A stretch of 64,000 bases of DNA from Lentzea flava (GTDB lineage Bacteria > Actinomycetota > Actinomycetes > Mycobacteriales > Pseudonocardiaceae): the NCBI RefSeq assembly GCF_014648475.1, contig NZ_BMRE01000040.1:206-64205 (forward strand). The letters run 5' to 3'. Numbering within the stretch: the stretch's first letter is position 1; the number at the start of each line of letters is the position of its first letter. This document shows positions 46,950-55,144 of this stretch, one piece after another. A program made the translations under genes and the position numbers. The notes under the pieces were generated by a model, which did not search any database, was not told where the DNA came from, and saw only the letters and a program-made list of their open reading frames with translations.

Positions 46950-48458
46950 GTGTCCGAAGTAGCCCGCCGCCGTTTCCTGTCTGGCGCGAGCGCGCTTGGT
47001 CTGGCGGGGGTGCTGGGCACCGGCCGTGCGTCGGCATCTTCTGGCTATCACTGGCTTTCCGGTGACCACCACACGCACACGCAGTACTCGTACGACGGCA
47101 TGTACACCATCGAGCAGCAAATCCGCGGCGCGTTGCGGCACGGCACCGACTGGCTCGTGATCACCGACCACGGGCACGCGTCGCACGAGGCGCACTCCGT
47201 CGAGGCGACGGCCGCGGACATCCGCCGGGCGCGGCAGAAGTTCCCGCATCTGCTGCTGTGGCAGGGCATGGAGTGGAACGTCCCCGGCGCCGAGCACGCG
47301 ACCCTCTTCTTCGAGGACTGCCACGACGAGCCCGGTGTGCTGCGCGACTTCGAGCGGCAGTTCGACTGGCGGCTGAACGGGCAGGAGGCCTCCAGCCCCG
47401 CCAACGAGCGCAAGGCGCTGGACGCGATCCGGTGGCTCCAGACCAAGATCCGCAACGGCACCATGAAGTCCGCGCTGGTGCTCGTGAACCACCCGATGCG
47501 CAACGGCCGCGTGGCGCCGTACGAACTGCGGAACATGCGCGACCTGGCTCCCGACATCGTTGTCGGCATGGAGGGCGCACCCGGTGCGCAGGGCGACGGG
47601 GACCCGGTGCGCGGTCCCGGCGGGTACCGCGGCGGGTACGCGAACAAGCCCGGCGGCAACTCGTACGCCGCCTACCCGCCGGAGGCCTACCGGACCTACG
47701 GCGGCTTCGACTGGATGACGGCGAAGCTCGGCGGTGTGTGGGACTCGCTGCTCGCCGAGGGCCTCGGCTGGTGGATCACGTCGAACTCCGACTCGCACTT
47801 CAACTCGCGCGACACGATCGTCCGCGTGCCGGAACCGGGCAACCAGTTCGACCTCACCGGCAAGCACCTCGACCCGGTCGAGACCGGCCCGCCCCAGCTC
47901 TCGCCGCCCTACGTCGACTTCTTCCCCTGCGAGTTCTCCCGGATCGTCGTCGGCGCGACCCGGCGGACGCGCGGCGCCGTGATGGAGGGCCTGCGGGCCG
48001 GACGGGCATGGGTTTCGCACGGCGGGCTGGTCGACGACCTGCGGTTCAGCGTCCACGGCACTGGCGGTTCCGAGACCATGGGCGGACGGCTGCGCGTGCG
48101 GCGCGGCTCCGACGTGACGGTGCTGGTCAAGGCACGTTTGGCGACACGCCCGAACAGCGCGGGATTCGTGCCGCGCCTCCGTCGTTTGGACCTCGTCAAA
48201 GGCCTGGTAACCGGCAGGACGTCAGCCGAAACGTTGTCCACGCCACACGTGAAGGTCGAGCGATCCTACGAGCCGCGCTGGCACTATGCGGTCTTCACGC
48301 ACACGTTCCGCAACGTCCGGGAGCCTTTTTACCTCCGGTTGCGCGGAACCGACGGCAACCGCGGTGCGTTCGAACCGCAGGCGGACACTCCGGGAGCCGC
48401 GAACCCGTGGGAGGACCTGTGGTGCTACACCAACCCGATCTTCGTGGAGGTCAGGTGA
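46950..48458 (+). CDS. Tat-exported PHP-domain-like phosphoesterase
   Basis: The 502-aa protein has a Tat signal (RRRFLSGASALGLAGVLG), then a PHP-like metal site: GDHHTHTQYSYDG, VITDHGHASHEAH, GMEWN and VLVNHPMRN, with SNSDSHFNSRD near the middle. A C-terminal beta-rich domain follows. PHP enzymes hydrolyse phosphoesters; the target outside the cell is unknown. Its stop overlaps the next gene by 4 nt. Confidence 0.85.
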   Translation: MSEVARRRFLSGASALGLAGVLGTGRASASSGYHWLSGDHHTHTQYSYDGMYTIEQQIRGALRHGTDWLVITDHGHASHEAHSVEATAADIRRARQKFPHLLLWQGMEWNVPGAEHATLFFEDCHDEPGVLRDFERQFDWRLNGQEASSPANERKALDAIRWLQTKIRNGTMKSALVLVNHPMRNGRVAPYELRNMRDLAPDIVVGMEGAPGAQGDGDPVRGPGGYRGGYANKPGGNSYAAYPPEAYRTYGGFDWMTAKLGGVWDSLLAEGLGWWITSNSDSHFNSRDTIVRVPEPGNQFDLTGKHLDPVETGPPQLSPPYVDFFPCEFSRIVVGATRRTRGAVMEGLRAGRAWVSHGGLVDDLRFSVHGTGGSETMGGRLRVRRGSDVTVLVKARLATRPNSAGFVPRLRRLDLVKGLVTGRTSAETLSTPHVKVERSYEPRWHYAVFTHTFRNVREPFYLRLRGTDGNRGAFEPQADTPGAANPWEDLWCYTNPIFVEVR

Positions 48459-48937
48459 CCAGCACCTTCGTCGGCATCGACGCCGGCTACGAAAACCGCT
48501 GGGAAGCGGAGAAGATCGCGCTGGAGCTGCACGACACGGTGCTGACCACGGCTCGAACAGTCGTGGTGCACGAGGTCGACAGCCACTACGCGATGTCCTT
48601 CCTGCTGCCCGTTCCCCCGTCCGACGCAGTGGTGAACTCACTGGTCGAGCAGGGTTTCGGCGTCGCCGTGCGCGGTGCCTCGTCAGGCCGCCTGTCCGGT
48701 CCGGAGACGCTGCGCGCAGGTGCCTCCGTGGCTGCCGAGGCCCACCAGTACCGCCGCGAGGGGCGCGCGCTGCGGTTCCAGGGTCAACGGTCGTTGCGCG
48801 GCCGTCACGGTGTTTCGGACATCCTCGCGTTCACGGCCATCGAGGCCGTTTTACCGCGTGGAGTGCACACCGTCGACACGCGCGGGAACCTCACACCGTT
48901 CTTCAAGGACGGCAAGTTGGTGCTGGTCATCGACTAG
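48455..48937 (+). CDS. Conserved hypothetical protein coupled to the PHP gene
   Basis: The 160-aa soluble protein starts at a GTG overlapping the previous stop (GTGA). It has alternating strands and helices (EAEKIALELHDTVLTTARTV, SHYAMSFLLPVPPSDAVVNS) and a C-terminal DTRGNLTPFFKDGKLVLVID. No catalytic motif is evident and no family was recognised. Coupling suggests it works with the PHP protein or is merely in the same transcript with the prs-like gene 10 bp later. Confidence 0.7.
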   Translation: MTSTFVGIDAGYENRWEAEKIALELHDTVLTTARTVVVHEVDSHYAMSFLLPVPPSDAVVNSLVEQGFGVAVRGASSGRLSGPETLRAGASVAAEAHQYRREGRALRFQGQRSLRGRHGVSDILAFTAIEAVLPRGVHTVDTRGNLTPFFKDGKLVLVID

Positions 48938-48947
48938 GTTTCGGGAT

Positions 48948-49892
48948 GTGCGCGACATCGCTGTCTTCAGTGGTTCTGCCCATCCTTCCCTCGCCGAGGA
49001 GATCTGCCGTCACCTCGGTGTCGGCCTGTCCCCCAGCCGCCTGACCCGGTTTGCCAACGACTGCCTCGAGGTCCAGCTGCAGGCGAACTGCCGGGAACGG
49101 GACGTGTTCCTGATCCAGCCACTGGTTCCGCCGGTGCAGGAACATCTCGTCGAACTGCTGTTGATGCTGGACGCTGCCCGTGGCGCTTCCGCCGCCCGCA
49201 CGACCGTCGTGCTGCCGCACTACGCCTATGCGCGCTCCGACAAGAAGGACGCGCCGCGGATCTCCATCGGCGGACGACTGGTCGCCGACCTGATGGTGGC
49301 CGCCGGAGCGTCTCGCGTGCTGGCGATGACGTTGCACTCGCCGCAGGTGCACGGGTTCTTCTCGGTGCCCGTTGATCACCTGCACGCGCTGCGCGAACTG
49401 GCCGCGCACTTCTCCCGGCACGACCTGTCGAACACGGTCGTGGTGTCACCGGACCTCGGCAACGCCAAGGAGGCCGCGCACTTCGCGCGGATTCTCGGGG
49501 TGCCCGTGGCCGCGGGCGCCAAGCAGCGGTTCGCCGACGACAACGTGCAGATCTCGACGGTGATCGGTGACGTCGCCGGGCGTGACGTGATCGTGCTCGA
49601 CGACGAGATCGCGAAGGGCTCGACCGTGATCGAGCTGCTGGACAAGCTGCGGGAGCGCGGGGCGGGAGCGATCCGCGTGGCGTGCACGCACGGGTTGTTC
49701 TCGTCGGGCGCATTGGACCGCTTGCAGGCGTTCGACGACGTGCTGGAGATCGTCGCCACGAACACCGTGCCGATCCCGGAGGAGAAGGTCGTGCCGAAGC
49801 TGAAGGTGCTGTCCATCGCGCCGGCGATGGCGGAGGCGATGCGGCGGATCAACGTCGGCGAGTCGGTGTCGACGCTCTTCGAGGCTCCCTGA
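48948..49892 (+). CDS. Ribose-phosphate pyrophosphokinase-like protein
   Basis: The 314-aa PRPP synthetase family member keeps the phosphoribosyl fold: AVFSGSAHPSLAEEI, LIQPLVPPVQEHLVELLLMLDAAR, YAYARSDKKDAPR, LHSPQVHGFFSVPVDHL and VVSPDLGNAKEAAHFA. The PRPP loop reads VIVLDDEIAKGSTV, where typical enzymes have VDDxxxTAGT. It should make PRPP from ribose-5-phosphate and ATP, but it is probably a second, divergent copy and not the main one. GTG start at 48948; the next gene starts 1 nt after its stop. Confidence 0.85.
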   Translation: MRDIAVFSGSAHPSLAEEICRHLGVGLSPSRLTRFANDCLEVQLQANCRERDVFLIQPLVPPVQEHLVELLLMLDAARGASAARTTVVLPHYAYARSDKKDAPRISIGGRLVADLMVAAGASRVLAMTLHSPQVHGFFSVPVDHLHALRELAAHFSRHDLSNTVVVSPDLGNAKEAAHFARILGVPVAAGAKQRFADDNVQISTVIGDVAGRDVIVLDDEIAKGSTVIELLDKLRERGAGAIRVACTHGLFSSGALDRLQAFDDVLEIVATNTVPIPEEKVVPKLKVLSIAPAMAEAMRRINVGESVSTLFEAP

Positions 49893-49893
49893 C

Positions 49894-50193
49894 ATGGGCA
49901 CTCCACCGGACGAGTCCCGTCGGAGGGAACTGCGCGACCAGTACAAACGCGCGGAGATCCAAGCGCGGACCGCGGGCCTGCCCCTGGACCGCGAGCAGCT
50001 GACGGCTCTCGTCGAGTTCGTCGACGTGCTCGTGGCCGAGGAAGGCTGCGATCACACCCTGCGCCACACCGAGCGCTGGGTGAACGAACACGGCCTCGCC
50101 TGGGATCCGATCGCCGACGCGCTGGCCGAACTGGGTGGCTACTGCGACTGCGAGGTGGTCATGAACTGCGGCCAGGAGGAAGTGTTCGGTTAG
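49894..50193 (+). CDS. DUF2695 domain protein
   Basis: The 99-aa protein contains the DUF2695 block: CDHTLRHTERWVNEHGL, then a helix and LGGYCDCEVVMN. Cysteines and His of CDH and CDC suggest a bound zinc. Function is unknown. It is coupled to the prs-like gene and overlaps the convergent TetR gene by 4 bp. Confidence 0.85.
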   Translation: MGTPPDESRRRELRDQYKRAEIQARTAGLPLDREQLTALVEFVDVLVAEEGCDHTLRHTERWVNEHGLAWDPIADALAELGGYCDCEVVMNCGQEEVFG

Positions 50194-50831
50194 GCCTTGA
50201 GGTGCGCGAGTGCCTTGATCAGCCGGTCTGCCACGTCGGCAGGCCCCGGCATCTTGCGCACCACGGCACGTTGGTGCGCGAGGCCGTGCAACCCGAGCCA
50301 CAACGCCACCGCGTCGCCGTAGAGGTCGTCGCTGCCGTGCGCGATTCCCTGATCCACGCACGCACCGAGCACGTCCGCGAGCAGGGTCAGCGCCTCCGCA
50401 CCCAGTGACTCGAGGTCGTCGTCGGTGATCGAGGTGTCGTTCACCGACGGCGTCCACAGGCCGCCGAACATGATCCGGTAGCGCTGCGGGTGTTGCCGAG
50501 CGACGTCCAGGTAGGCGTTGCACACCGCGAAGAGCCGCTGCCGGGCGTCCTGGCCCGCGTTCTCGTCGGCCTCGCGCAGTGCTGCCGCGAGACGGTCCAT
50601 CTCCTGCTGCACCACGGCCAGCATGATCGACGGCTGGTCCGCGAAGTGCGCGTAGATCGACGGCGCGGCGATGCCCGCCTTGCGGGCGACCGAGCGCAGG
50701 GTGACCGCGCGTTCGTCGCCGCCCTCGTCGAGCAACGCGACCGCAGCGGCGATGATCTCTTCCCGCAGCTTGCCGCCCTCGCCCCGACGGTTGCGCTTGC
50801 GCGGTTCGGTGGTCGTCACGGCCGTAACCAT
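50190..50831 (-). CDS. TetR-family transcriptional repressor
   Basis: The 213-aa regulator has a basic N-terminus (PRKRNRRGEGG), a TetR HTH (LLDEGGDERAVTLRSVARKA, then GIAAPSIYAHFADQPSIM) and a helical ligand domain ending in a WHG-like region (LWLGLHGLAHQRAV). It is divergent from an MDR oxidoreductase; tandem 14-bp repeats in the gap are its probable operators, so it likely represses both genes and is released by the oxidoreductase substrate. Confidence 0.93.
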   Translation of the reverse strand: MVTAVTTTEPRKRNRRGEGGKLREEIIAAAVALLDEGGDERAVTLRSVARKAGIAAPSIYAHFADQPSIMLAVVQQEMDRLAAALREADENAGQDARQRLFAVCNAYLDVARQHPQRYRIMFGGLWTPSVNDTSITDDDLESLGAEALTLLADVLGACVDQGIAHGSDDLYGDAVALWLGLHGLAHQRAVVRKMPGPADVADRLIKALAHLKA

Positions 50832-50868
50832 ACACCTGAAAGTTTATGGGCGTTAGGTCTTGCCTTCG

Positions 50869-50900
50869 TAGACTTACGGCCGTTAGCTTACGTCCGTCAG
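50869..50900. promoter_or_regulatory. Tandem 14-bp operator and overlapping -10 box
   Basis: CTTACGGCCGTTAG (50873-50886) and CTTACGTCCGTCAG (50887-50900) are directly adjacent and differ at two positions. The first is nearly palindromic around ACGGCCGT. A TAGACT box at 50869-50874 overlaps the first copy, so a bound TetR would block the promoter of the oxidoreductase gene. A further GGGCGTTAG half-site lies near 50848. Binding is inferred. Confidence 0.55.
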
Positions 50901-50924
50901 CACAACGAGCCGAGGAGTCGACCG

Positions 50925-51962
50925 ATGAGCACCACCACCGAGATCGTCCTGCCGGGGATCGTCGAGCCCACGGGTTTGCAAGTGCAGGTCCGCGAGCTGC
51001 CCGCACCGGGTGAGGGCGAGGTCGTCCTGCGCATGGACGCGACCGGCGTCTCGTTCGCCGAGCAGCAGATGCGGCTGGGCAAGTACTTCGATCAGCCGCC
51101 GTTCCCGTTCGTGCCCGGCTACGACGTGGTCGGCACGGTCGTCGCCGTCGGACCCGGAGTGGAGCCCTCGCTGAAGTCGCGCCGGTTCGCCGCCGTCACC
51201 AAGGTCGGCGGGTGGGCCAGCCACCTGATCGTCGAGGCCGCCGACCTCGTGCCGGTGCCGGACGACGTGGACGCGGCCGCAGCGGAAACCGTTGTGATCA
51301 ACGGAGTCACGGCGTGGCAGATGCTGTACCGCACCGCGAAGGTCAAGCGCGGCAACACGATCGTCGTGCTGGGCGCCAACGGTGGCGTCGGCTCGACGTT
51401 GGTGCAGCTCGCTCGCCACGCCGGGGTCAGGGTGATCGGCACGGCTTCGACCCGTCACCACGACGCAGTGCGCGCGCTCGGTGCGATTCCCGTCGACTAC
51501 CGCGACCCGCACATGTACGACCGGATCCGCGAGCTCGCACCCGACGGTGTCGACGCGGTGTTCGACCACGTCGGTGGGACGGGCCTGCACGAGTCGTGGC
51601 GGCTGCTGCGCCGGGGCGGCACGTTGGTCAACTACGGCTCCGCCGCGACGAAGGACGAGCCGGGCAACGCGATGCTGCCGGTGCTGAAGCTGTTCGGGCG
51701 CCTGATGTTGTGGAACCTGCTGCCCAACGGCAAGCGCGCGGGCTTCTACAACTTCTGGGCCGGCAAGCGTTTCCGCCCCGCCGCGTTCCGCGCCCGGCTG
51801 CGGGACGACCTCACGCAGGTGCTGCGCCTGGTCGGCGCCGGAGTGCTCACGCCGCAGATCGCCGCGCGCATTCCCTTGCCGGAGGCCGCTTCCGCGTTGG
51901 CGCTGGCCGAGTCGCGCACCGTTCTGGGCAAGGTCGTCATCGTTGCGGAGGTCTCGTCATGA
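50925..51962 (+). CDS. MDR-family NADPH-dependent oxidoreductase
   Basis: The 345-aa medium-chain reductase lacks structural zinc cysteines and fits quinone-reductase/enoyl-reductase-like MDR proteins: VTVELPAPG-type start, FPFVPGYDVVGTVVAVG, VVLGANGGVGSTLVQLARHAG (NADPH-binding), AVFDHVGGTGL and a C-terminal LPEAASALALAESRTVLGKVV. It probably reduces a toxic quinone or enone that also induces the divergent TetR. ATG at 50925 follows CGAGGAG. Stop overlaps the next gene (ATGA). Confidence 0.93.
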   Translation: MSTTTEIVLPGIVEPTGLQVQVRELPAPGEGEVVLRMDATGVSFAEQQMRLGKYFDQPPFPFVPGYDVVGTVVAVGPGVEPSLKSRRFAAVTKVGGWASHLIVEAADLVPVPDDVDAAAAETVVINGVTAWQMLYRTAKVKRGNTIVVLGANGGVGSTLVQLARHAGVRVIGTASTRHHDAVRALGAIPVDYRDPHMYDRIRELAPDGVDAVFDHVGGTGLHESWRLLRRGGTLVNYGSAATKDEPGNAMLPVLKLFGRLMLWNLLPNGKRAGFYNFWAGKRFRPAAFRARLRDDLTQVLRLVGAGVLTPQIAARIPLPEAASALALAESRTVLGKVVIVAEVSS

Positions 51963-52492
51963 TCGCCGCCTACCTCGGCTTCGCGTTCGCCTACGTCTTC
52001 GGCCACGGTGCCGCGCTGCTGTCCAGGTCCGGCGTGGTGGACCTGCCGGGCTGGCTGCCGATCGGGCTGCTCGCCGGCGGACTCGCCGTCGGCACGGCGC
52101 TGGCCATGAACGTGTCGCTGCGGATCCAGCGCAGCGTGTCTCCGGAACAGCGCCGTGCCGAGAAACTGGTGGGCACGGCCTGGGTGACCGGGTTCGTGGC
52201 GCTCGGTCTCGCGATCACCGGGTTGAGCACCGTGTTCGACCAACCCGAGCTGCAGACCGTGCTCTGGCCGGCGGGGTCGACGATCGTGGTCGGTCTGATC
52301 TACATCGCCGAAGGAGCCGTGCGCCGCAACGGGTTGCACTACAACCTCGGCACCTGGCTCGCGCTGGTCGCGGCCGCTTCCCTGTTCGTGCCGGCGCCCG
52401 GCCTGTTCGGCGTGCTGGCGGTGCTCGGCGGCGGCGCCTACCTGGTGGCCGCGTTCCTGGAGCCCCGCCGCCTGGCTTCCGCCGACCGGTAG
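51959..52492 (+). CDS. Membrane protein coupled to the MDR oxidoreductase
   Basis: The 177-aa protein has five to six hydrophobic segments (for example LPIGLLAGGLAVGTALAMN and LAVLGGGAYLVAAF) and no recognised family. ATGA overlap with the oxidoreductase gene shows coupling, so it is probably under the same TetR control. It may help with export or tolerance of the inducing compound; this is speculative. Confidence 0.75.
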   Translation: MIAAYLGFAFAYVFGHGAALLSRSGVVDLPGWLPIGLLAGGLAVGTALAMNVSLRIQRSVSPEQRRAEKLVGTAWVTGFVALGLAITGLSTVFDQPELQTVLWPAGSTIVVGLIYIAEGAVRRNGLHYNLGTWLALVAAASLFVPAPGLFGVLAVLGGGAYLVAAFLEPRRLASADR

Positions 52493-52501
52493 GCCTTTCG
52501 C

Positions 52502-53794
52502 TCAGGCGGCGGTCGAGCAGGTCACGGCAGGGCGGGCGGGTTCGGGGCCGGCGGCGACGAACCCGAACGAGGTGGTGCCTCCGGTGGCGAGCACGGCGTT
52601 GTGGCCGGCGTTGGTGACGGTCACCGCGGTCGCGTTCTGGGTCAGGGTGCCGTTCCACAGGTTGCCGATGGTGTGGCCTGCGGGTGGTTGCCACGTGACG
52701 GTCCAGCCGCTCAGGCCGCGCGGGCTGGTGTTGCGCACGGTCACCTCGACCTGGTAGCCGCCCGGCCACGAGTTGGTCACCTCGTAGCGGGCATCGCAGG
52801 CGGTCGCCGGCGTCGTCGTGGTGGGGTTGGCCTGGGCACTTCCCGGCCGATCGCCCTGCACGACGGTGCCGATCACCACGCCGGCGGCGATCAGGGCGGC
52901 CGCACCGGCGACCATCGCGATCACCCGGCGTGGCCGGCGCACGAGCAGCAGCCGCGTCCCGCTCTTCGGGGTCGCGGCGGGCAACGGCAGTCCCTCTGCG
53001 ACCGCGGCGAGCAGCTTGTGGGCCTCGGCCATCGTCGGACGTTCGGCCCCGTCACGGCGCAGGAGGCGCAGCAGCACCTCGCCGAGCGGGCCACCCGACC
53101 GCGGCGGCTCGACCTCCGCGCGCACCACGCGTTGCAGGAGCGCGTAGGGGTTTTCGTCCACACCGAACGGCGGCACGCCCTCCAGCGCCGCGTAGAGGGT
53201 CGCACCGAGGGAGAACACGTCCGAGGCGAACGTCGCCGCCTCACCCGCCGCCACCTCCGGCGCCAGGAAGGCCGGCGTGCCGACGATCAGGCGGGCATCG
53301 GTCACCGTGCCCTCGCCGACCGCGCGGGCGATGCCGAAGTCGGTGATCTTCGCGATGTCGTCCTCTGCGACCAGGACGTTGAACGTCGAGACGTCCCGGT
53401 GCACGATCCCCTCTGCGTGTGCCGCCGCCAGCGCTGCGGCGATCTGCCGGCCGATGTCCGCGACGACGCCCGGCGGCAGTGCGCCCCGTTCGGCGATCAG
53501 CGCCGCGAGACTGCGGGAGGGCAGGTACTCCAGCACCAGACAGGGCTTGCCGTCGTGCTCCACGACGTCGTACACGCTGATCGCGTGCGGGTGACGCAGC
53601 CGCCCGGCGACCCGGCCCTCGCGCAGCATCTGCGCCACCGCGTCCGGAGACCGCCGGTCCGCGTTGAGCAGCTTGACCGCGACCACACGGCCGGTGTGCT
53701 CGTCGCGCGCCTGCCAGACCACCCCCATGGACCCGTTTCCGACCAACGACATCAGCCGGTACCGCTCGGCGATGACCTCTCCCTGCTCCGGCAC
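52502..53794 (-). CDS. Ser/Thr protein kinase with extracellular CBM2-like domain
   Basis: The 430-aa receptor kinase has an N-terminal kinase domain (about 8-265): GNGSMGVVW, K41 in VAVKLL, HRDVSTFNV (132-140), DFG (152-154) and APE (178-180). The usual Lys of HRDLKPxN is absent (Ser-Thr instead), but D134 and N139 are kept. One membrane helix spans 291-312, then a Thr/Pro linker. The external domain (332-426) fits family 2 carbohydrate-binding modules: C333, NSWPGGYQVEVTVRN, GWTVTW, W380 and TTSFGF. The W of the usual N-x-(S)-W-N is His. It could sense cellulose, chitin or wall polysaccharide. Confidence 0.85.
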   Translation of the reverse strand: MPEQGEVIAERYRLMSLVGNGSMGVVWQARDEHTGRVVAVKLLNADRRSPDAVAQMLREGRVAGRLRHPHAISVYDVVEHDGKPCLVLEYLPSRSLAALIAERGALPPGVVADIGRQIAAALAAAHAEGIVHRDVSTFNVLVAEDDIAKITDFGIARAVGEGTVTDARLIVGTPAFLAPEVAAGEAATFASDVFSLGATLYAALEGVPPFGVDENPYALLQRVVRAEVEPPRSGGPLGEVLLRLLRRDGAERPTMAEAHKLLAAVAEGLPLPAATPKSGTRLLLVRRPRRVIAMVAGAAALIAAGVVIGTVVQGDRPGSAQANPTTTTPATACDARYEVTNSWPGGYQVEVTVRNTSPRGLSGWTVTWQPPAGHTIGNLWNGTLTQNATAVTVTNAGHNAVLATGGTTSFGFVAAGPEPARPAVTCSTAA

Positions 53795-53840
53795 ATGCCG
53801 ACGCTACTTGGCGGAGACGGCCATCGGCCACCCTCGCGAT

Positions 53841-54176
53841 CTAGAGCTGGACGCGCACCGTGACGCGACCTTTGTCGTCACGGTGCGATGTCGCGTGCCC
53901 GGTCCGTTGCGTGCCATCGAGTTCCAACGTGAGCGGGCCGCCTTCGCCGTTGAAGTTGCGCCACCACGTCTTGGCGTCCGGCATCATCACCTGGATGTTC
54001 ACGACGTCGCCTTTCCGTTGGTAGCCAACGGGTGTGGAGAACGTGCGACCGGACCGCCTTCCGGTGTAGGACACGACGGTGATGCCCTTGCGCACCAGCT
54101 TCCCCACGAGCGGTGCGTTGCGCAGTCCGACGATCGCCTTGTTCACGCGACGCACCAACGGTCCCTTGAAGTCCAT
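53841..54176 (-). CDS. F420-dependent nitroreductase/quinone reductase-like protein (DUF385)
   Basis: The 111-aa split-barrel protein has SYTGRRSGRTFSTPVGYQRKG, DVVNIQVMMPDAKTWWRNF and GPLTLELDGTQRTGHA, the pattern of Ddn/DUF385 deazaflavin-dependent reductases (compare TTTGRKSG in that family). Those use F420H2, which FbiC in this window helps make. It is divergent from a TetR gene and shares a 60-bp promoter region with an inverted repeat, so it is likely the gene regulated. Short length and missing N-helix are within family range. Substrate unknown. Confidence 0.68.
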   Translation of the reverse strand: MDFKGPLVRRVNKAIVGLRNAPLVGKLVRKGITVVSYTGRRSGRTFSTPVGYQRKGDVVNIQVMMPDAKTWWRNFNGEGGPLTLELDGTQRTGHATSHRDDKGRVTVRVQL

Positions 54177-54196
54177 GACGTCCAACGTAGCCTGGT

Positions 54197-54218
54197 AAGT
54201 GGAGACCCCCGTCCACTT
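54197..54218. promoter_or_regulatory. 22-bp TetR-type operator
   Basis: AAGTGGA and TCCACTT are perfect 7-bp arms with an 8-nt spacer. It lies in the middle of the 60-bp gap between the divergent reductase-like and TetR genes. A TAGCCT box (54188-54193) lies beside it on the plus strand. It is the expected site for autorepression. Confidence 0.6.
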
Positions 54219-54236
54219 GGCTCGAAGTGAGAAGAA

Positions 54237-54851
54237 ATGACCGCCTCGCAGTCTCAGTTGCGCGCCGACGCACAGGAAAACCGTGCACGGGTGCTGGCCG
54301 TCGCACGAGAGTTGTTCGCCGAGCGCGGGCTCGACGTGCCGATGGCCGCGATCGCGCGCCGTGCGGGCGTTGGGGTGGCGACGTTGTACCGGCGCTTCCC
54401 CACCAAGGAATCGCTGGTCGTGGAGGCGTTCACCGAGCAGTTCGCACACTGCCGGGCCGTTATCGAAGAGGCACTGCTGGACGAGGACCCGTGGCGCGGC
54501 TTCTGCACGGTGATCCAGAACGTGTGCCTGATGCAGGCGACCGACCGCGGGTTCACCGCCGCGTTCGTCTCGACGTTCCCCGAACTGCACTCCGAGGTGC
54601 GGGACAGGACGTGGGAGGGGTTCGCCGCACTGGTGGAGCGGGCGAAGGAGAGCGGGCAGCTGCGGGCGGACTTCTCGCCGCACGACCTGACGCTGGTGCT
54701 CCTGGCCAACAGCGGTCTCGCGGGCGTGCCGGTGGAGGTGGCGGTGAGCGCGTCGCAGCGCCTCGTCGCCTACCTGCTGGAAGCGTTCCGGGCTGGCACG
54801 GACGCGCTGCCGCCGCCCGTGCCGCTCAGCCTGGACCTGGTGCTTCGATAG
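54237..54851 (+). CDS. TetR-family transcriptional repressor
   Basis: The 204-aa protein has a TetR HTH near the N-terminus (RVLAVARELFAERGLDVPMA, then IARRAGVGVATLYRRFPTKE) and a helical ligand-binding domain. It is divergent from the DUF385 reductase gene with a palindromic operator between them. It probably represses that gene and itself. Ligand unknown. Confidence 0.94.
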   Translation: MTASQSQLRADAQENRARVLAVARELFAERGLDVPMAAIARRAGVGVATLYRRFPTKESLVVEAFTEQFAHCRAVIEEALLDEDPWRGFCTVIQNVCLMQATDRGFTAAFVSTFPELHSEVRDRTWEGFAALVERAKESGQLRADFSPHDLTLVLLANSGLAGVPVEVAVSASQRLVAYLLEAFRAGTDALPPPVPLSLDLVLR

Positions 54852-54863
54852 CCCGACCGGGTT

Positions 54864-55124
54864 CTAACCGGGATGGGCGCCGACGGTGTCGCGGATCTGC
54901 GCGCCCAGGTCGGTGGACGCCGACCGCGCGCAGTGGGCGCAGCAGAAGAAGCGGCCCTCCACCTCCACGCCGTGCCCGATCACCCGGCAGTCGCAGTGCT
55001 CGCAGCGCGGGGCGAGGCGTTGGATCGCGCACTCGAAGCTGTCGAACGTGTGCACGCCGCCGCCGACGGTGCGCACCTCGAAGGCCATCCAGTACTCGTT
55101 GCCACAGACGTCACAGGTCGCCAT
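54864..55124 (-). CDS. Cys-rich metallothionein-like / zinc protein
   Basis: The 86-aa protein has nine cysteines: CDVC (4,7), C32, CEHCDC (41,44,46) and CC...C (61,62,65) with histidines between, as in the actinobacterial family often labelled prokaryotic metallothionein. The motifs ATCDVCGNEYWMAFEV, HTFDSFECAIQRLAP and GRFFCCAHCAR are typical. It probably binds zinc and may store or sense it. Name is by similarity in memory. Confidence 0.72.
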   Translation of the reverse strand: MATCDVCGNEYWMAFEVRTVGGGVHTFDSFECAIQRLAPRCEHCDCRVIGHGVEVEGRFFCCAHCARSASTDLGAQIRDTVGAHPG

Positions 55125-55144
55125 GCGCGGAAGCCTGGGCCAGG

